Shown one piece after another: positions 7,929-14,054 of a stretch of 16,637 nt of DNA. The notes beneath the pieces were generated by a model. The model searched no databases. It was given only the letters and a program-made list of their open reading frames with translations, and was not told the DNA's origin. Position 1 is the stretch's first letter. Each line of letters begins with the position of its first letter. A program made the translations under genes and the position numbers. Source of the stretch: Opitutales bacterium (GTDB lineage Bacteria; Verrucomicrobiota; Verrucomicrobiia; Opitutales; Opitutaceae); assembly GCA_021772595.1 (NCBI GenBank), contig JAJFLS010000530.1, positions 1-16,637 of the forward strand. Direction: 5' to 3'.

Positions 7929-8915
7929 ATGAAACCTTCTAAAAGTACTTTGTTGTGGATGTACGAAACAATGGAAACCAGCCGTCGTTTCGAAGAGATA
8001 ATCGCTAAGATATATTTCGAGGGAAAGACTCCCGCTTTTAATATGACGAATGGTCCCATCCCTGGAGAGATGCATTTGTCTAATGGACAAGAGCCCGTCG
8101 CGGTGGGCGTATGCGCTCATTTGGCAAAGGGAGATGTGGTCACTGCGACGCACCGTTCGCACCATCAGGCGATCGCCAAAGGCGTCGACTTGAATCGCAT
8201 GGCAGCGGAGATCTTCGGAAAGGAAACGGGGCTGAGCGGCGGCCGCGGGGGGCACATGCATTTGTTCGATGCGGAAGTGAACTTTGGCTGTTCGGGAATT
8301 ATCGCCCAAGGAATGGGCCCTGCGTGCGGGGCGGCCTTGTCGCGCAAACTACGTAATGAAGCGGGTGTTGCGGTTTCGTTCATCGGCGAGGGCGCGGCGA
8401 ATCAAGGAGCGTTTCATGAGTCCTTGAATTTGGCGGCTCTATGGAAATTGCCGGTTATTTTCGTGATCGAAGATAATGGATGGGGCGTATCTGTATCCAA
8501 AGAATCATCGACATCAGTGCCGCGAAATTCCGTGAGAGCTGCAGGATATGATATGCCGGGAAACTATGTCGAGGATAACGACCCCATAGCGATTTATGAA
8601 GCTGCCGGGGAGGCGATCGCGAGAGCTCGTGAGGGTAAGGGTCCCAGTTTGATCGAAATTGAAACCTACCGCCTGGCAGGGCATTTTATGGGAGATGCTG
8701 AAGGTTATCGCCCGGAGGGTGAAAAGGATGCTCTTTTCGCGAAAGATCCGATTCCCCAGTTGAGTAAGCTTTTATTGGATGAAGGGCATGCGGACGAGGC
8801 GGCGATTGCCGGATTGCAAAATAAAGCTCAACAGCGAGTGGATGAGGCGATCGCCTTTGCTCGAGAGAGCGAATACGCGCCAGAGGCCGAGGCTTTAACC
8901 TCTGTATTCGCTTGA
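7929..8915 (+). CDS. Thiamine-diphosphate 2-oxoacid/acetoin dehydrogenase, E1 alpha subunit (AcoA/PdhA family)
   Basis: A full-length 328-residue E1 alpha subunit. The N-terminal segment (GQEPVAVGVCAHL, then THRSHHQAIAKG at 74-85) and GGRGGHMHLFD (104-114) are characteristic. The thiamine-diphosphate/Mg motif starts at Gly153 as GEGAANQGAFHESLNLAALWKLP and ends at EDNG with Asn183. The central acidic ligand is Glu154 where most AcoA/PdhA proteins have Asp; a GEG form is normal in branched-chain 2-oxoacid E1 alpha. The C-terminal pattern (AAGYDMPG, then YEAAGEAIARAREGKGPSLIE and GHFMGDAEGY) is most like acetoin-dehydrogenase AcoA. It forms an alpha2-beta2 enzyme with the next gene, 40 bases downstream, decarboxylating or cleaving a 2-oxo substrate and reductively acylating a lipoyl group. 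Substrate not determined. No strong ribosome-binding site is visible. Confidence 0.93.
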   Translation: MKPSKSTLLWMYETMETSRRFEEIIAKIYFEGKTPAFNMTNGPIPGEMHLSNGQEPVAVGVCAHLAKGDVVTATHRSHHQAIAKGVDLNRMAAEIFGKETGLSGGRGGHMHLFDAEVNFGCSGIIAQGMGPACGAALSRKLRNEAGVAVSFIGEGAANQGAFHESLNLAALWKLPVIFVIEDNGWGVSVSKESSTSVPRNSVRAAGYDMPGNYVEDNDPIAIYEAAGEAIARAREGKGPSLIEIETYRLAGHFMGDAEGYRPEGEKDALFAKDPIPQLSKLLLDEGHADEAAIAGLQNKAQQRVDEAIAFARESEYAPEAEALTSVFA

Positions 8916-8955
8916 AAGATACAGTAATGTTTAACTTTAGAAACACAGTACGACA

Positions 8956-9996
8956 ATGAGTGAAGATTTAAATACCGACCGGCACCTCACTATCGCACGT
9001 TCCATGGCGGAAGCCATCGAACAGCAAATGGAGAAAGATCCAAATGTTTTCGTGATGGGAGAAGATATCGCCGCGCTAGGCGGCGTGTACGGAAATACAC
9101 GAGGGCTTCTTGAGAAATTCGGCCCAGAGCGCATTCGCAACACCCCGATTTCCGAGACGGCTTTCATTGGGGCGGCCGTGGGAGCGGCTCAAGATGGAAT
9201 GCGGCCGATCGTAGAATTGATGTTCGTCGACTTTATTGGGGTTTGTTTCGACGCGATCTACAACAACGGAGCGAAAAACAACTACTTCTCAGGCGGCCAA
9301 ATCAACGTACCGATGGTATTGATGACGGCCGTAGGCGGCGGCTACTCCGATGCGGGTCAGCATTCGCAGTGTTTGTATGGAACTTTCGCTCACATGCCGG
9401 GAATGAAGGTTGTGTCTCCATCGAATGCATACGATGCGAAGGGACTCATGAATGCGGCGATTCGCGACGACAATCCAGTGATCTATATGTTCCACAAGGG
9501 ACTGCAGGGCATGGGCTGGCTTGGCACCGAGCCAGGCGCTACCGTTGCGACACCGGAAGATAGCTACACGATCGAAATCGGAAAGGCGAAGGTCGTTCGA
9601 GAAGGATCGGATGTTACGATCGTAGGCCTGGCGATGGGTGTGCATGACGCGTTGAAAGCCGCCGATAAACTCGCCGCGACTGGCGTGAGCGCCGAAGTGG
9701 TGGACCTGCGTTCCTTAGTACCTCTAGACCGTGAGACGGTGATCGAATCAGTGGCGAAGACGGGGCGTTTGATCGTGGTCGATGAGGATTATAATAGCTA
9801 CGGGGTGTCGGGCGAAATTATCGCCACAGTGACGGAGCATGATATTTCGAAGCTAAAAGCCTCGCCGCGTAGGGTAACGTATCCAGATGTGCCAATACCA
9901 TTCTCGCGGCATTTCGAGCAGTTTTGCATGCCGAATGCGGATAAGATCGTAGATGCCTATCAATCCATGGTGAAAGGTGACGCAGTCTCGGTTTGA
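8956..9996 (+). CDS. Thiamine-diphosphate 2-oxoacid/acetoin dehydrogenase, E1 beta subunit (AcoB/PdhB family)
   Basis: 346 residues. The pyrimidine-binding transketolase-like domain begins with VFVMGEDIAALGGVYGNT (31-48). Glu67 in ISETAFIGAAVGAA is the glutamate expected to activate the thiamine aminopyrimidine, and GGGYSDAGQHSQ (127-138) carries the conserved His136. The C-terminal transketolase domain has VTIVGLAMGVHDAL, AEVVDLRSLVPLD and the VVDEDYNSYGVSGEI segment. The last stretch, PYPDVPIPFSRHFE-like (YPDVPIPFSRHFEQFCMPN), is typical of E1 beta. It pairs with the upstream E1 alpha. The stop is followed at once by an AT-rich hairpin and then by the CACGAAT repeat, before the lipoyl-domain gene in the same orientation. 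Confidence 0.94.
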   Translation: MSEDLNTDRHLTIARSMAEAIEQQMEKDPNVFVMGEDIAALGGVYGNTRGLLEKFGPERIRNTPISETAFIGAAVGAAQDGMRPIVELMFVDFIGVCFDAIYNNGAKNNYFSGGQINVPMVLMTAVGGGYSDAGQHSQCLYGTFAHMPGMKVVSPSNAYDAKGLMNAAIRDDNPVIYMFHKGLQGMGWLGTEPGATVATPEDSYTIEIGKAKVVREGSDVTIVGLAMGVHDALKAADKLAATGVSAEVVDLRSLVPLDRETVIESVAKTGRLIVVDEDYNSYGVSGEIIATVTEHDISKLKASPRRVTYPDVPIPFSRHFEQFCMPNADKIVDAYQSMVKGDAVSV

Positions 9997-9999
9997 GGG

Positions 10000-10027
10000 A
10001 AATCAATTTGTGAGTAGCGATTGATTT
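10000..10027 (+). terminator. AT-rich hairpin after the E1 beta stop (weak terminator or attenuator candidate)
   Basis: AAATCAAT (10000-10007) pairs with ATTGATTT (10020-10027) around a 12-nt loop and runs into a T5 tract at 10025-10029. The stem is short and AT-rich, so termination would be partial at best. It lies 4 bases after the stop codon. Confidence 0.3.
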
Positions 10028-10029
10028 TT

Positions 10030-10110
10030 GCCCACGAATGGCACGAATTTTCACGAATAATACTGGGCCTGAAGGACCTTCATTCGTGCCAATTCGTGTT
10101 ATTCGTGGGC
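10030..10110. repeat. CACGAAT period-9/10 hairpin repeat
   Basis: Left arm 10030-10058 reads GCCCACGAAT, two bases, CACGAAT, three bases, CACGAAT. Right arm 10082-10110 is its reverse complement with the same 2-then-3 spacer lengths but different spacer bases (25 of 29 positions complementary). Every word copy is conserved in both arms, so constraint seems to fall on words and phasing. It lies between E1 beta and the lipoyl-domain gene. Confidence 0.88.
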
Positions 10111-10127
10111 AGTTAAGTCTTGTAAAT

Positions 10128-10361
10128 ATGGATACTGAAATTTTGATTCCCAAGAATCTGTGGGAAGGGGATGACCAGTGCGTGATCACGAACTGGCTCG
10201 CCCCGGATGAAGGGCTTGTAGAGAAAGGATCGCCTCTCGTTGAGATTATGGTGGAGAAAGCCCAATTCGAGATTGCGGCTCCATCGAGCGGGAAGCTTTT
10301 TATCGAGGCTGAGATCGACGATGTTGTATCGAAAGGCGATATGATCGGCTTGATCCAGTAG
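10128..10361 (+). CDS. Free-standing lipoyl (biotinyl/lipoyl attachment) domain protein
   Basis: A 77-residue protein that is one lipoyl domain and nothing else. The frame is open from 10038, but its first 30 codons lie in the CACGAAT repeat, so the ATG at 10128 (MDTEILIPKNLWEG) is preferred. The domain shows GLVEKGSPLVEIMVEKAQFEI with Lys44 in the hairpin-turn EKA position, where E2 lipoyl domains carry DKA, followed by PSSGKLFIEAEIDDVVSKGDMIGLI, the second half of the flattened beta-barrel. There is no peripheral-subunit-binding or acyltransferase domain. As the third gene of the E1 cluster and followed by a lipoate ligase-like gene, it is most likely the lipoyl acceptor for this E1. A biotinyl domain is unlikely because the MKM motif is absent. 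Confidence 0.85.
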   Translation: MDTEILIPKNLWEGDDQCVITNWLAPDEGLVEKGSPLVEIMVEKAQFEIAAPSSGKLFIEAEIDDVVSKGDMIGLIQ

Positions 10362-10688
10362 GGTTTTCTTCTGACTCGAACCTGTTGGCTCGTAGAGACA
10401 CCTATTTGATGCGTAGCAGCAACAAGCGAGGAACGAGCGTTGTTCGAAATTGTTTTTTAACATCGCTCTCTGCGTTCGCTAGATCCTTCCTACGTCAGGA
10501 AATAGGTGTCCGCGGTGCGGACAAAAGGTTCGAGACCAGAAGGACGGTAAATCATCTTTGGTTGCCCGTTCGAGAACCTCAGGACCCAGAGCTCCGTCGA
10601 GGGGCGGCTTCGCTAATCTAGGAAATCTATGGTTTAGATTTTATTCGTTTTTGTTCACCTTATTTCTAGTACAATGTACTAAACGTTT
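10362..10688. other. Intergenic region with an AGGTGTC-ended element; no credible gene
   Basis: The 327-base spacer between the lipoyl-domain gene and the ligase gene holds the inverted-repeat element at 10397-10510 and its adjoining GTCCGC/GCGGAC hairpin (10508-10522). A 78-codon frame at 10385-10621 covers the element, has no recognisable domain and is probably non-coding. The last 60 bases are AT-rich and contain a possible -10 box TACAAT (10670-10675) nested in AGTACAATGTACT, 13 bases before the next start codon. Confidence 0.55.
10397..10510. repeat. Element with 11-bp terminal inverted repeats (GACACCTATTT)
   Basis: GACACCTATTT at 10397-10407 is the exact reverse complement of AAATAGGTGTC at 10500-10510, giving a 114-bp unit. 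Its right end runs into a 15-nt hairpin, GTCCGC-GGT-GCGGAC (10508-10522). A related sequence with AAATAGGTGTC occurs at 15085. It resembles a small non-autonomous or REP-type element; no transposase gene is present. Confidence 0.7.
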
Positions 10689-11393
10689 ATGCCGTATCTA
10701 GAACCTGACGACGCATTGAAACGCGAGGCGGCTCTGCTTGAAGACGTTGTGGCAGGGCGTAGGGAAAAGAGATGCTTGGTATGGGAGACGAAGCCTTGTT
10801 TGATCGCACCGCGTTCCTATTTGAGGAGTGAGACCTTCGGAGATGCCCGTCGAAATATGGATGAGATTGGATGGCCGGTTTATCTACGTCCCACCGGCGG
10901 CGATGTTACTCCACAGGGAGCGGGGACGCTAAATGTTTCAACGGTTTTTCGAGTAGGGAAGGAAGAAGGTCGAAACTTGGAGAGCATTTATCGCTGGCTT
11001 TGCAATCCGCTGATTTCTTGGGTGGAAAGCCTCGGGAATCAGGCGAGCTATGGATCGATCAATCAATCGTTTTGCGATGGTCGTTTCAATGTGGCGGTCG
11101 ATGGGCGTAAGTTGGCTGGGACGGCGCAACGTTGGAGGGCATGTGCTTCTCGCGATGGAGACTGGGCTATCTTAGCTCATGCGATCGTTCTCGTTGACGC
11201 TGCTATCGAAGACGGTGTGGCGGCGGTGAATCGATATTACGATTACTGCGGAGTCGAAAATCGCGTAACGCCGGAATCGCACGTCAATTTTTCGGAACTG
11301 TATGCCAAGGAAAACGGTCGCTCGAAACTAGGCGCCCAAGAGTCAGAGTTGCGTGAGAGATTCGAAGCGGCTTTGGAGCTAAGAGACTGTTAA
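10689..11393 (+). CDS. Lipoate-protein ligase A / octanoyltransferase family protein (short form)
   Basis: A 234-residue member of the BPL_LplA_LipB fold. YLRPTGGDVTPQGAGTLNVS (65-84) corresponds to the RRxSGGGAVYHDxGNLNxS lipoate/ATP-binding loop, and FNVAVDGRKLAGTAQRW (133-149) to the RND..V.GRKIxGSAQ loop, with Lys141 as the conserved active-site lysine. The C-terminal accessory domain of E. coli LplA (338 residues) is absent. Cys129 lies just before the lysine loop, near where LipM/LipL-type octanoyl- or amidotransferases carry a catalytic Cys, so ligase versus transferase cannot be decided. Behind the E1 genes and a free lipoyl domain, it likely lipoylates that carrier. No ribosome-binding site is seen before the ATG; the candidate -10 box 13 bases upstream would give a nearly leaderless mRNA. 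Confidence 0.82.
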   Translation: MPYLEPDDALKREAALLEDVVAGRREKRCLVWETKPCLIAPRSYLRSETFGDARRNMDEIGWPVYLRPTGGDVTPQGAGTLNVSTVFRVGKEEGRNLESIYRWLCNPLISWVESLGNQASYGSINQSFCDGRFNVAVDGRKLAGTAQRWRACASRDGDWAILAHAIVLVDAAIEDGVAAVNRYYDYCGVENRVTPESHVNFSELYAKENGRSKLGAQESELRERFEAALELRDC

Positions 11394-11417
11394 GTATAGA
11401 GTAGCATAGGATTCCAG

Positions 11418-11444
11418 CCTGTGGATACAGGCAAGATGCCTGTA
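11418..11444. repeat. Overlapping alternative hairpins (GCCTGT / ACAGGC / GCCTGT)
   Basis: GCCTGT (11418-11423), ACAGGC (11428-11433) and TGCCTGTA (11437-11444) lie in a row, so the middle copy can pair with either neighbour. The downstream form TACAGGCA-AGA-TGCCTGTA is a perfect 8-bp stem with a 3-nt loop. It sits 24 bases after the ligase stop but lacks a T-tract. Confidence 0.7.
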
Positions 11445-11621
11445 CTACATTTGATCGATCGAGCGGTTGAAAAGTAATTCAATTAAGTAGACCTAAGGTA
11501 GCTCATCATAAACTGGGTTGCGCTCAAATAAGTGATGATGGGCGCTATTTGACCTTTTCTGCACATCATTACGAATCGAGTAGGATGCGATTTTCTCTAA
11601 TGTATCACCAAAACAATAATA

Positions 11622-11684
11622 AACCGCAGAGTACGCAGAGGGTATACTAGTAAGGTCTCAGCGATCTCCGCGTACTCTGCGGTT
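11622..11684. repeat. CGCAGAG period-9 hairpin repeat
   Basis: Left arm 11622-11640 (AACCGCAGAG, TA, CGCAGAG) and right arm 11666-11684 are reverse complements at 18 of 19 positions, with a 25-nt loop. It has the same architecture as the CACGAAT and ACGGAG elements but a different word. It ends 12 bases before the SnoaL-like start codon. Confidence 0.85.
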
Positions 11685-11696
11685 AATAATTCACCC

Positions 11697-12341
11697 ATGA
11701 AAATATACTCGAATCTTCGCATTGCCCCATTTTTGAAGTGCCTTTTCTCAGCGCTGTTTCTGTCTACTTCTCTTACTGGAGAACTCCCGCCTGCGCCCAA
11801 GCATCCTCAGCCCTCGCGAATCACGGCTGAAGCGTGGCGGACAGCTCGCCTGGATATTCGAAACGCTTCCTTAGAGGCGAAAATCAATTACCTGATCGAT
11901 CGGGCGGAGATCGAAGACATCATCACCACCTACGCCTATAGTGTCGATACGCGTAACTGGTCCTTGCATGGAGAAATCTTCAAGGAGTCGTTCCAGCAGC
12001 GCCGTGGCGAGGACTACAGTGACACTGACAATCAGCAGCGCTTGAAGGGTTTGGATAAATTCTTCCAACGCTTCACCAGTACGCAGCATCTGGGATTTCC
12101 GCTCATGATTCAGATAGAGGGAGACACGGCCTACGCTGTCGCTTCTCTAAATGCGCGACACTACGACGAGACCGGCGATCCTATGGATAACACGCTCCTT
12201 TTCGGCCAATATGAATTGTGGCTCGAAAGAACCTCGGAAGGCTGGAAAATCAACAAGCTTGCTCAGGTGAACCGCACTCGAATCAACACTTCGGAAGCTG
12301 ATTTTCCTGAAGATAACACATCGAAGTTACTTTCAAGATAA
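11697..12341 (+). CDS. Secreted SnoaL/NTF2-like protein
   Basis: 214 residues with an N-terminal signal-like hydrophobic segment (11-28). From residue 60 to about 195 the sequence matches the SnoaL_4-type NTF2 cone: KINYLIDRAEIEDIITTYAYSVDTRNW (62-88) is the characteristic first helix with Asp84. TSTQHLGFPLMIQIEGDTAYAVASLNARHY (127-156) gives the beta-sheet with His131, a position that is often catalytic. YELWLERTSEGWKINKL closes the domain. Family members include polyketide cyclases, dehydratases, steroid isomerases and many uncharacterised proteins, so the reaction is not predicted. It is followed on the same strand by an AraC regulator and a secreted SRPBCC protein. The predicted export is unusual for cytosolic SnoaL enzymes but common in this phylum. 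Confidence 0.8.
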   Translation: MKIYSNLRIAPFLKCLFSALFLSTSLTGELPPAPKHPQPSRITAEAWRTARLDIRNASLEAKINYLIDRAEIEDIITTYAYSVDTRNWSLHGEIFKESFQQRRGEDYSDTDNQQRLKGLDKFFQRFTSTQHLGFPLMIQIEGDTAYAVASLNARHYDETGDPMDNTLLFGQYELWLERTSEGWKINKLAQVNRTRINTSEADFPEDNTSKLLSR

Positions 12342-12410
12342 CGTGTATTGAAAAGTTCCGAGACATGCCTATTAATTTAAAAAGGACGTATTTATCACCC
12401 TCCTAAAAAA

Positions 12411-13301
12411 TTGAAAAGTTCATCCACATCTAACCTGCTCCGCATTCCGGGAGACCTAACCGAAGCGCCCAACAGCCGCTTCCTTCAAGCCGGTGATCTT
12501 TGCTTCGGCGAATACCATCAACGCGTCGAACAAAAGCCGCGCAACGTATTCGTGACTGAGCATACGCTTATTTTCGTTTCCAAGGGGGCGAAGGTATTTC
12601 GCTTTCCGAAAAAGGAAATCGTAGTGGAAGCGGGCAAAGCGATCTTTCTCAAACGCGGATGCTATCTACTTTGCGAGAGTGTGGCTCAAAACTCTGGATA
12701 CGAGAGTATTTCGATTTTCTTCAACGAGTCTACCTTGCAGAATTTCTGGCTCGGCCTCGATATTTCGGATACGGATTCCAGGGCGCCTTCTTCTGAGAAC
12801 AGCGAAATGCTCATCCTTGAGATGTCGCCAGCTCTAGAAGGTTTTCGAGATACGATTCTGAGCTGCTTCGGCTACGAGGGAAGCTTTCTGGAACAGCTCC
12901 TCACGATGAAGCTGCAAGAGCTGCTTCTCCTATTGCTGGATACGCCAGTTGCCCCTGAGTTGAAGGCGTTTTTCGGCGAAATTTTCGACGAGACGCGCAC
13001 CGATCCCGAGTACGTTGTTTCCGAGAACATGCTAACCCCTCTTAGCCTTCAGGACTACGCCCGGCTTTCCAATCGAAGTCTGTCCTCGTTCAAACGCGCT
13101 TTCCAACGCAAGACTGGCCAAACTCCCGGAAACTGGATTCAGGAGAATCGCTTGAAGCACGCCCGGATGCTCGTGCAGGCAACTCGAAAAACCATCAGCG
13201 AAATTGGAGCCGAAAGCGGGTTCAATAATGCGTCCAGCTTCATCAGGTCGTATCGCACGCGATTCGGAACGACGCCTGCCGCGGAGCGCAATTCCGGATG
13301 A
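12411..13301 (+). CDS. AraC/XylS-family transcriptional regulator
   Basis: 296 residues. The N-terminal half (about 40-105) looks like a cupin-type sensing domain (TLIFVSKGAKVFRFPKKEIVVEAGKAIFLKRGC), and the overall layout resembles ExsA-like AraC proteins. The C-terminal DNA-binding domain has two helix-turn-helix units: LSLQDYARLSNRSLSSFKRAFQR (211-233) followed by TGQTPGNWIQENRLKHARMLV, then TISEIGAESGFNNASSFIRSYRTRFGTTPA (261-290), which carries the classic AraC signature. The start is uncertain. The longest conventional start is TTG at 12411; no in-frame ATG exists before the sensing domain, and an AAAGGA at 12381-12386 sits too far upstream for it. It likely controls neighbouring catabolic genes; the ligand is unknown. 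Confidence 0.88.
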   Translation: MKSSSTSNLLRIPGDLTEAPNSRFLQAGDLCFGEYHQRVEQKPRNVFVTEHTLIFVSKGAKVFRFPKKEIVVEAGKAIFLKRGCYLLCESVAQNSGYESISIFFNESTLQNFWLGLDISDTDSRAPSSENSEMLILEMSPALEGFRDTILSCFGYEGSFLEQLLTMKLQELLLLLLDTPVAPELKAFFGEIFDETRTDPEYVVSENMLTPLSLQDYARLSNRSLSSFKRAFQRKTGQTPGNWIQENRLKHARMLVQATRKTISEIGAESGFNNASSFIRSYRTRFGTTPAAERNSG

Positions 13302-13332
13302 GCGACGCTTGTTGGCACGAATTGCACATCGT

Positions 13333-13344
13333 TTGGACGTCCAA
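13333..13344. promoter_or_regulatory. Perfect 12-bp palindrome TTGGACGTCCAA
   Basis: An exact dyad lies between the AraC gene and the SRPBCC gene. It could be an operator half or whole site for a dimeric regulator, but a single copy is weak evidence. Confidence 0.25.
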
Positions 13345-13433
13345 GCATGAGCTTTTTCGTAGTAGTCTTCACTGGTTTCAAACAACCTTATTCCATGACT
13401 TCAAGTGATCCCCAAATTAATCTAACTCCTAAA

Positions 13434-13958
13434 ATGCTTTCCCGGGCCCTCCTCTTTGCTCTGACGATCTCAGGCATCGGCCTCCAACTCGCGAATGCGG
13501 ATTTACCAAAAAACATGGCGAAAGACATAAATGTTAAAACCTCGCAAGAATTGGATTTTCCAGCAGCTGTCGTTTGGGAATTGATCGCCGGCTTCAACAC
13601 GCTGCCCGACTATCATGCAGCGGTACCGAAGAGCCGCTTGAGCAACGGCGGGACTGTTCGGCATCTCACAATTTCCGAAGACGCAGGCGGAGGCATAGTT
13701 GTCGAGCGATTGAAGCAATTCGATGACGAGGCCATGACCTTCAGCTACGCAATAATCGAACTCAACGGCAGCCCGATGTCTTTCCGAAATTACCAAGCCT
13801 GGGTAAAACTCGTGCCTACAGGTAAGAATTCGTGTAGGCTTCACTGGAACAGCTCATTCAACGTAGAAGGCGCAACCAAAGAAGAAGCGGAAGAGCTTGC
13901 ACTTGTGATCTATCAAGGTTGCTACGATGGAATTAATCGTGTCCTAGGAGGCGAGTAA
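13434..13958 (+). CDS. Secreted SRPBCC (Bet v 1 / polyketide cyclase-like) protein
   Basis: 174 residues from the ATG at 13434, which gives a compact signal peptide (MLSRALLFALTISGIGLQLANA). In-frame ATGs at 13395 and 13347 would add 13 or 29 residues, and none has a good ribosome-binding site. The mature part has the SRPBCC pattern: FPAAVVWELIAGFNTLPDYHAAV (42-64), then GGTVRHLTISEDAGGGIVVERLKQFDDEAMTFSYAIIE (72-109), the strands MSFRNYQAWVKLVPTG and CRLHWNSSFNVEG (134-146), and a long C-terminal helix through CYDGINRVLGG. These helix-grip proteins bind hydrophobic ligands in a deep cavity; some are aromatase/cyclases. Ligand unknown. Co-orientation with the SnoaL-like gene and the AraC gene hints at a shared small-molecule pathway, which is inference. 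Confidence 0.82.
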   Translation: MLSRALLFALTISGIGLQLANADLPKNMAKDINVKTSQELDFPAAVVWELIAGFNTLPDYHAAVPKSRLSNGGTVRHLTISEDAGGGIVVERLKQFDDEAMTFSYAIIELNGSPMSFRNYQAWVKLVPTGKNSCRLHWNSSFNVEGATKEEAEELALVIYQGCYDGINRVLGGE

Positions 13959-13972
13959 ATTAGAACGTTTTA

Positions 13973-14040
13973 TAAACCACGGAGTTCACGGAGGTGCGGA
14001 GGATTTTGGATACGGTTTTTAATGATCTCTCCGTGGTTTA
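13973..14040. repeat. ACGGAG period-9 hairpin repeat
   Basis: The left part starts TAAACCACGGAG (13973-13984) and repeats CGGAG at 9-nt steps to about 14002. The right arm CTCCGTGGTTTA (14029-14040) is a perfect 12-bp complement of the left end. It lies 14 bases before the next start codon. The left part matches the orphan copy at 409-438. Confidence 0.85.
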
Positions 14041-14054
14041 AATTATAACCTATC

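Larger units (their letters stand above)
11394..11696. other. Intergenic region with two hairpin repeats; no credible gene
   Basis: A 303-base spacer. It holds the alternating ACAGGC/GCCTGT hairpin (11418-11444), an interrupted TCAAATA/TATTTGA pair near 11524-11552, and the CGCAGAG element (11622-11684) that ends 13 bases before the next start codon. No coding frame of note. Confidence 0.6.

Noticed and set aside
10038..10127. Upstream extension of the lipoyl-domain gene to 10038
   Set aside because: The extra 30 codons are the CACGAAT repeat, and lipoyl domains begin directly at the DTEILIPK-type strand.
10528..10580. Possible tRNA because of GGTTCGAGACC and CGTTCGAGAACC
   Set aside because: No acceptor stem, D-arm or anticodon arm could be fitted around the T-arm-like words.
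10385..10621. 78-codon plus-strand frame between the lipoyl and ligase genes
   Set aside because: It lies over the AGGTGTC inverted-repeat element and shows no known domain or ribosome-binding site.
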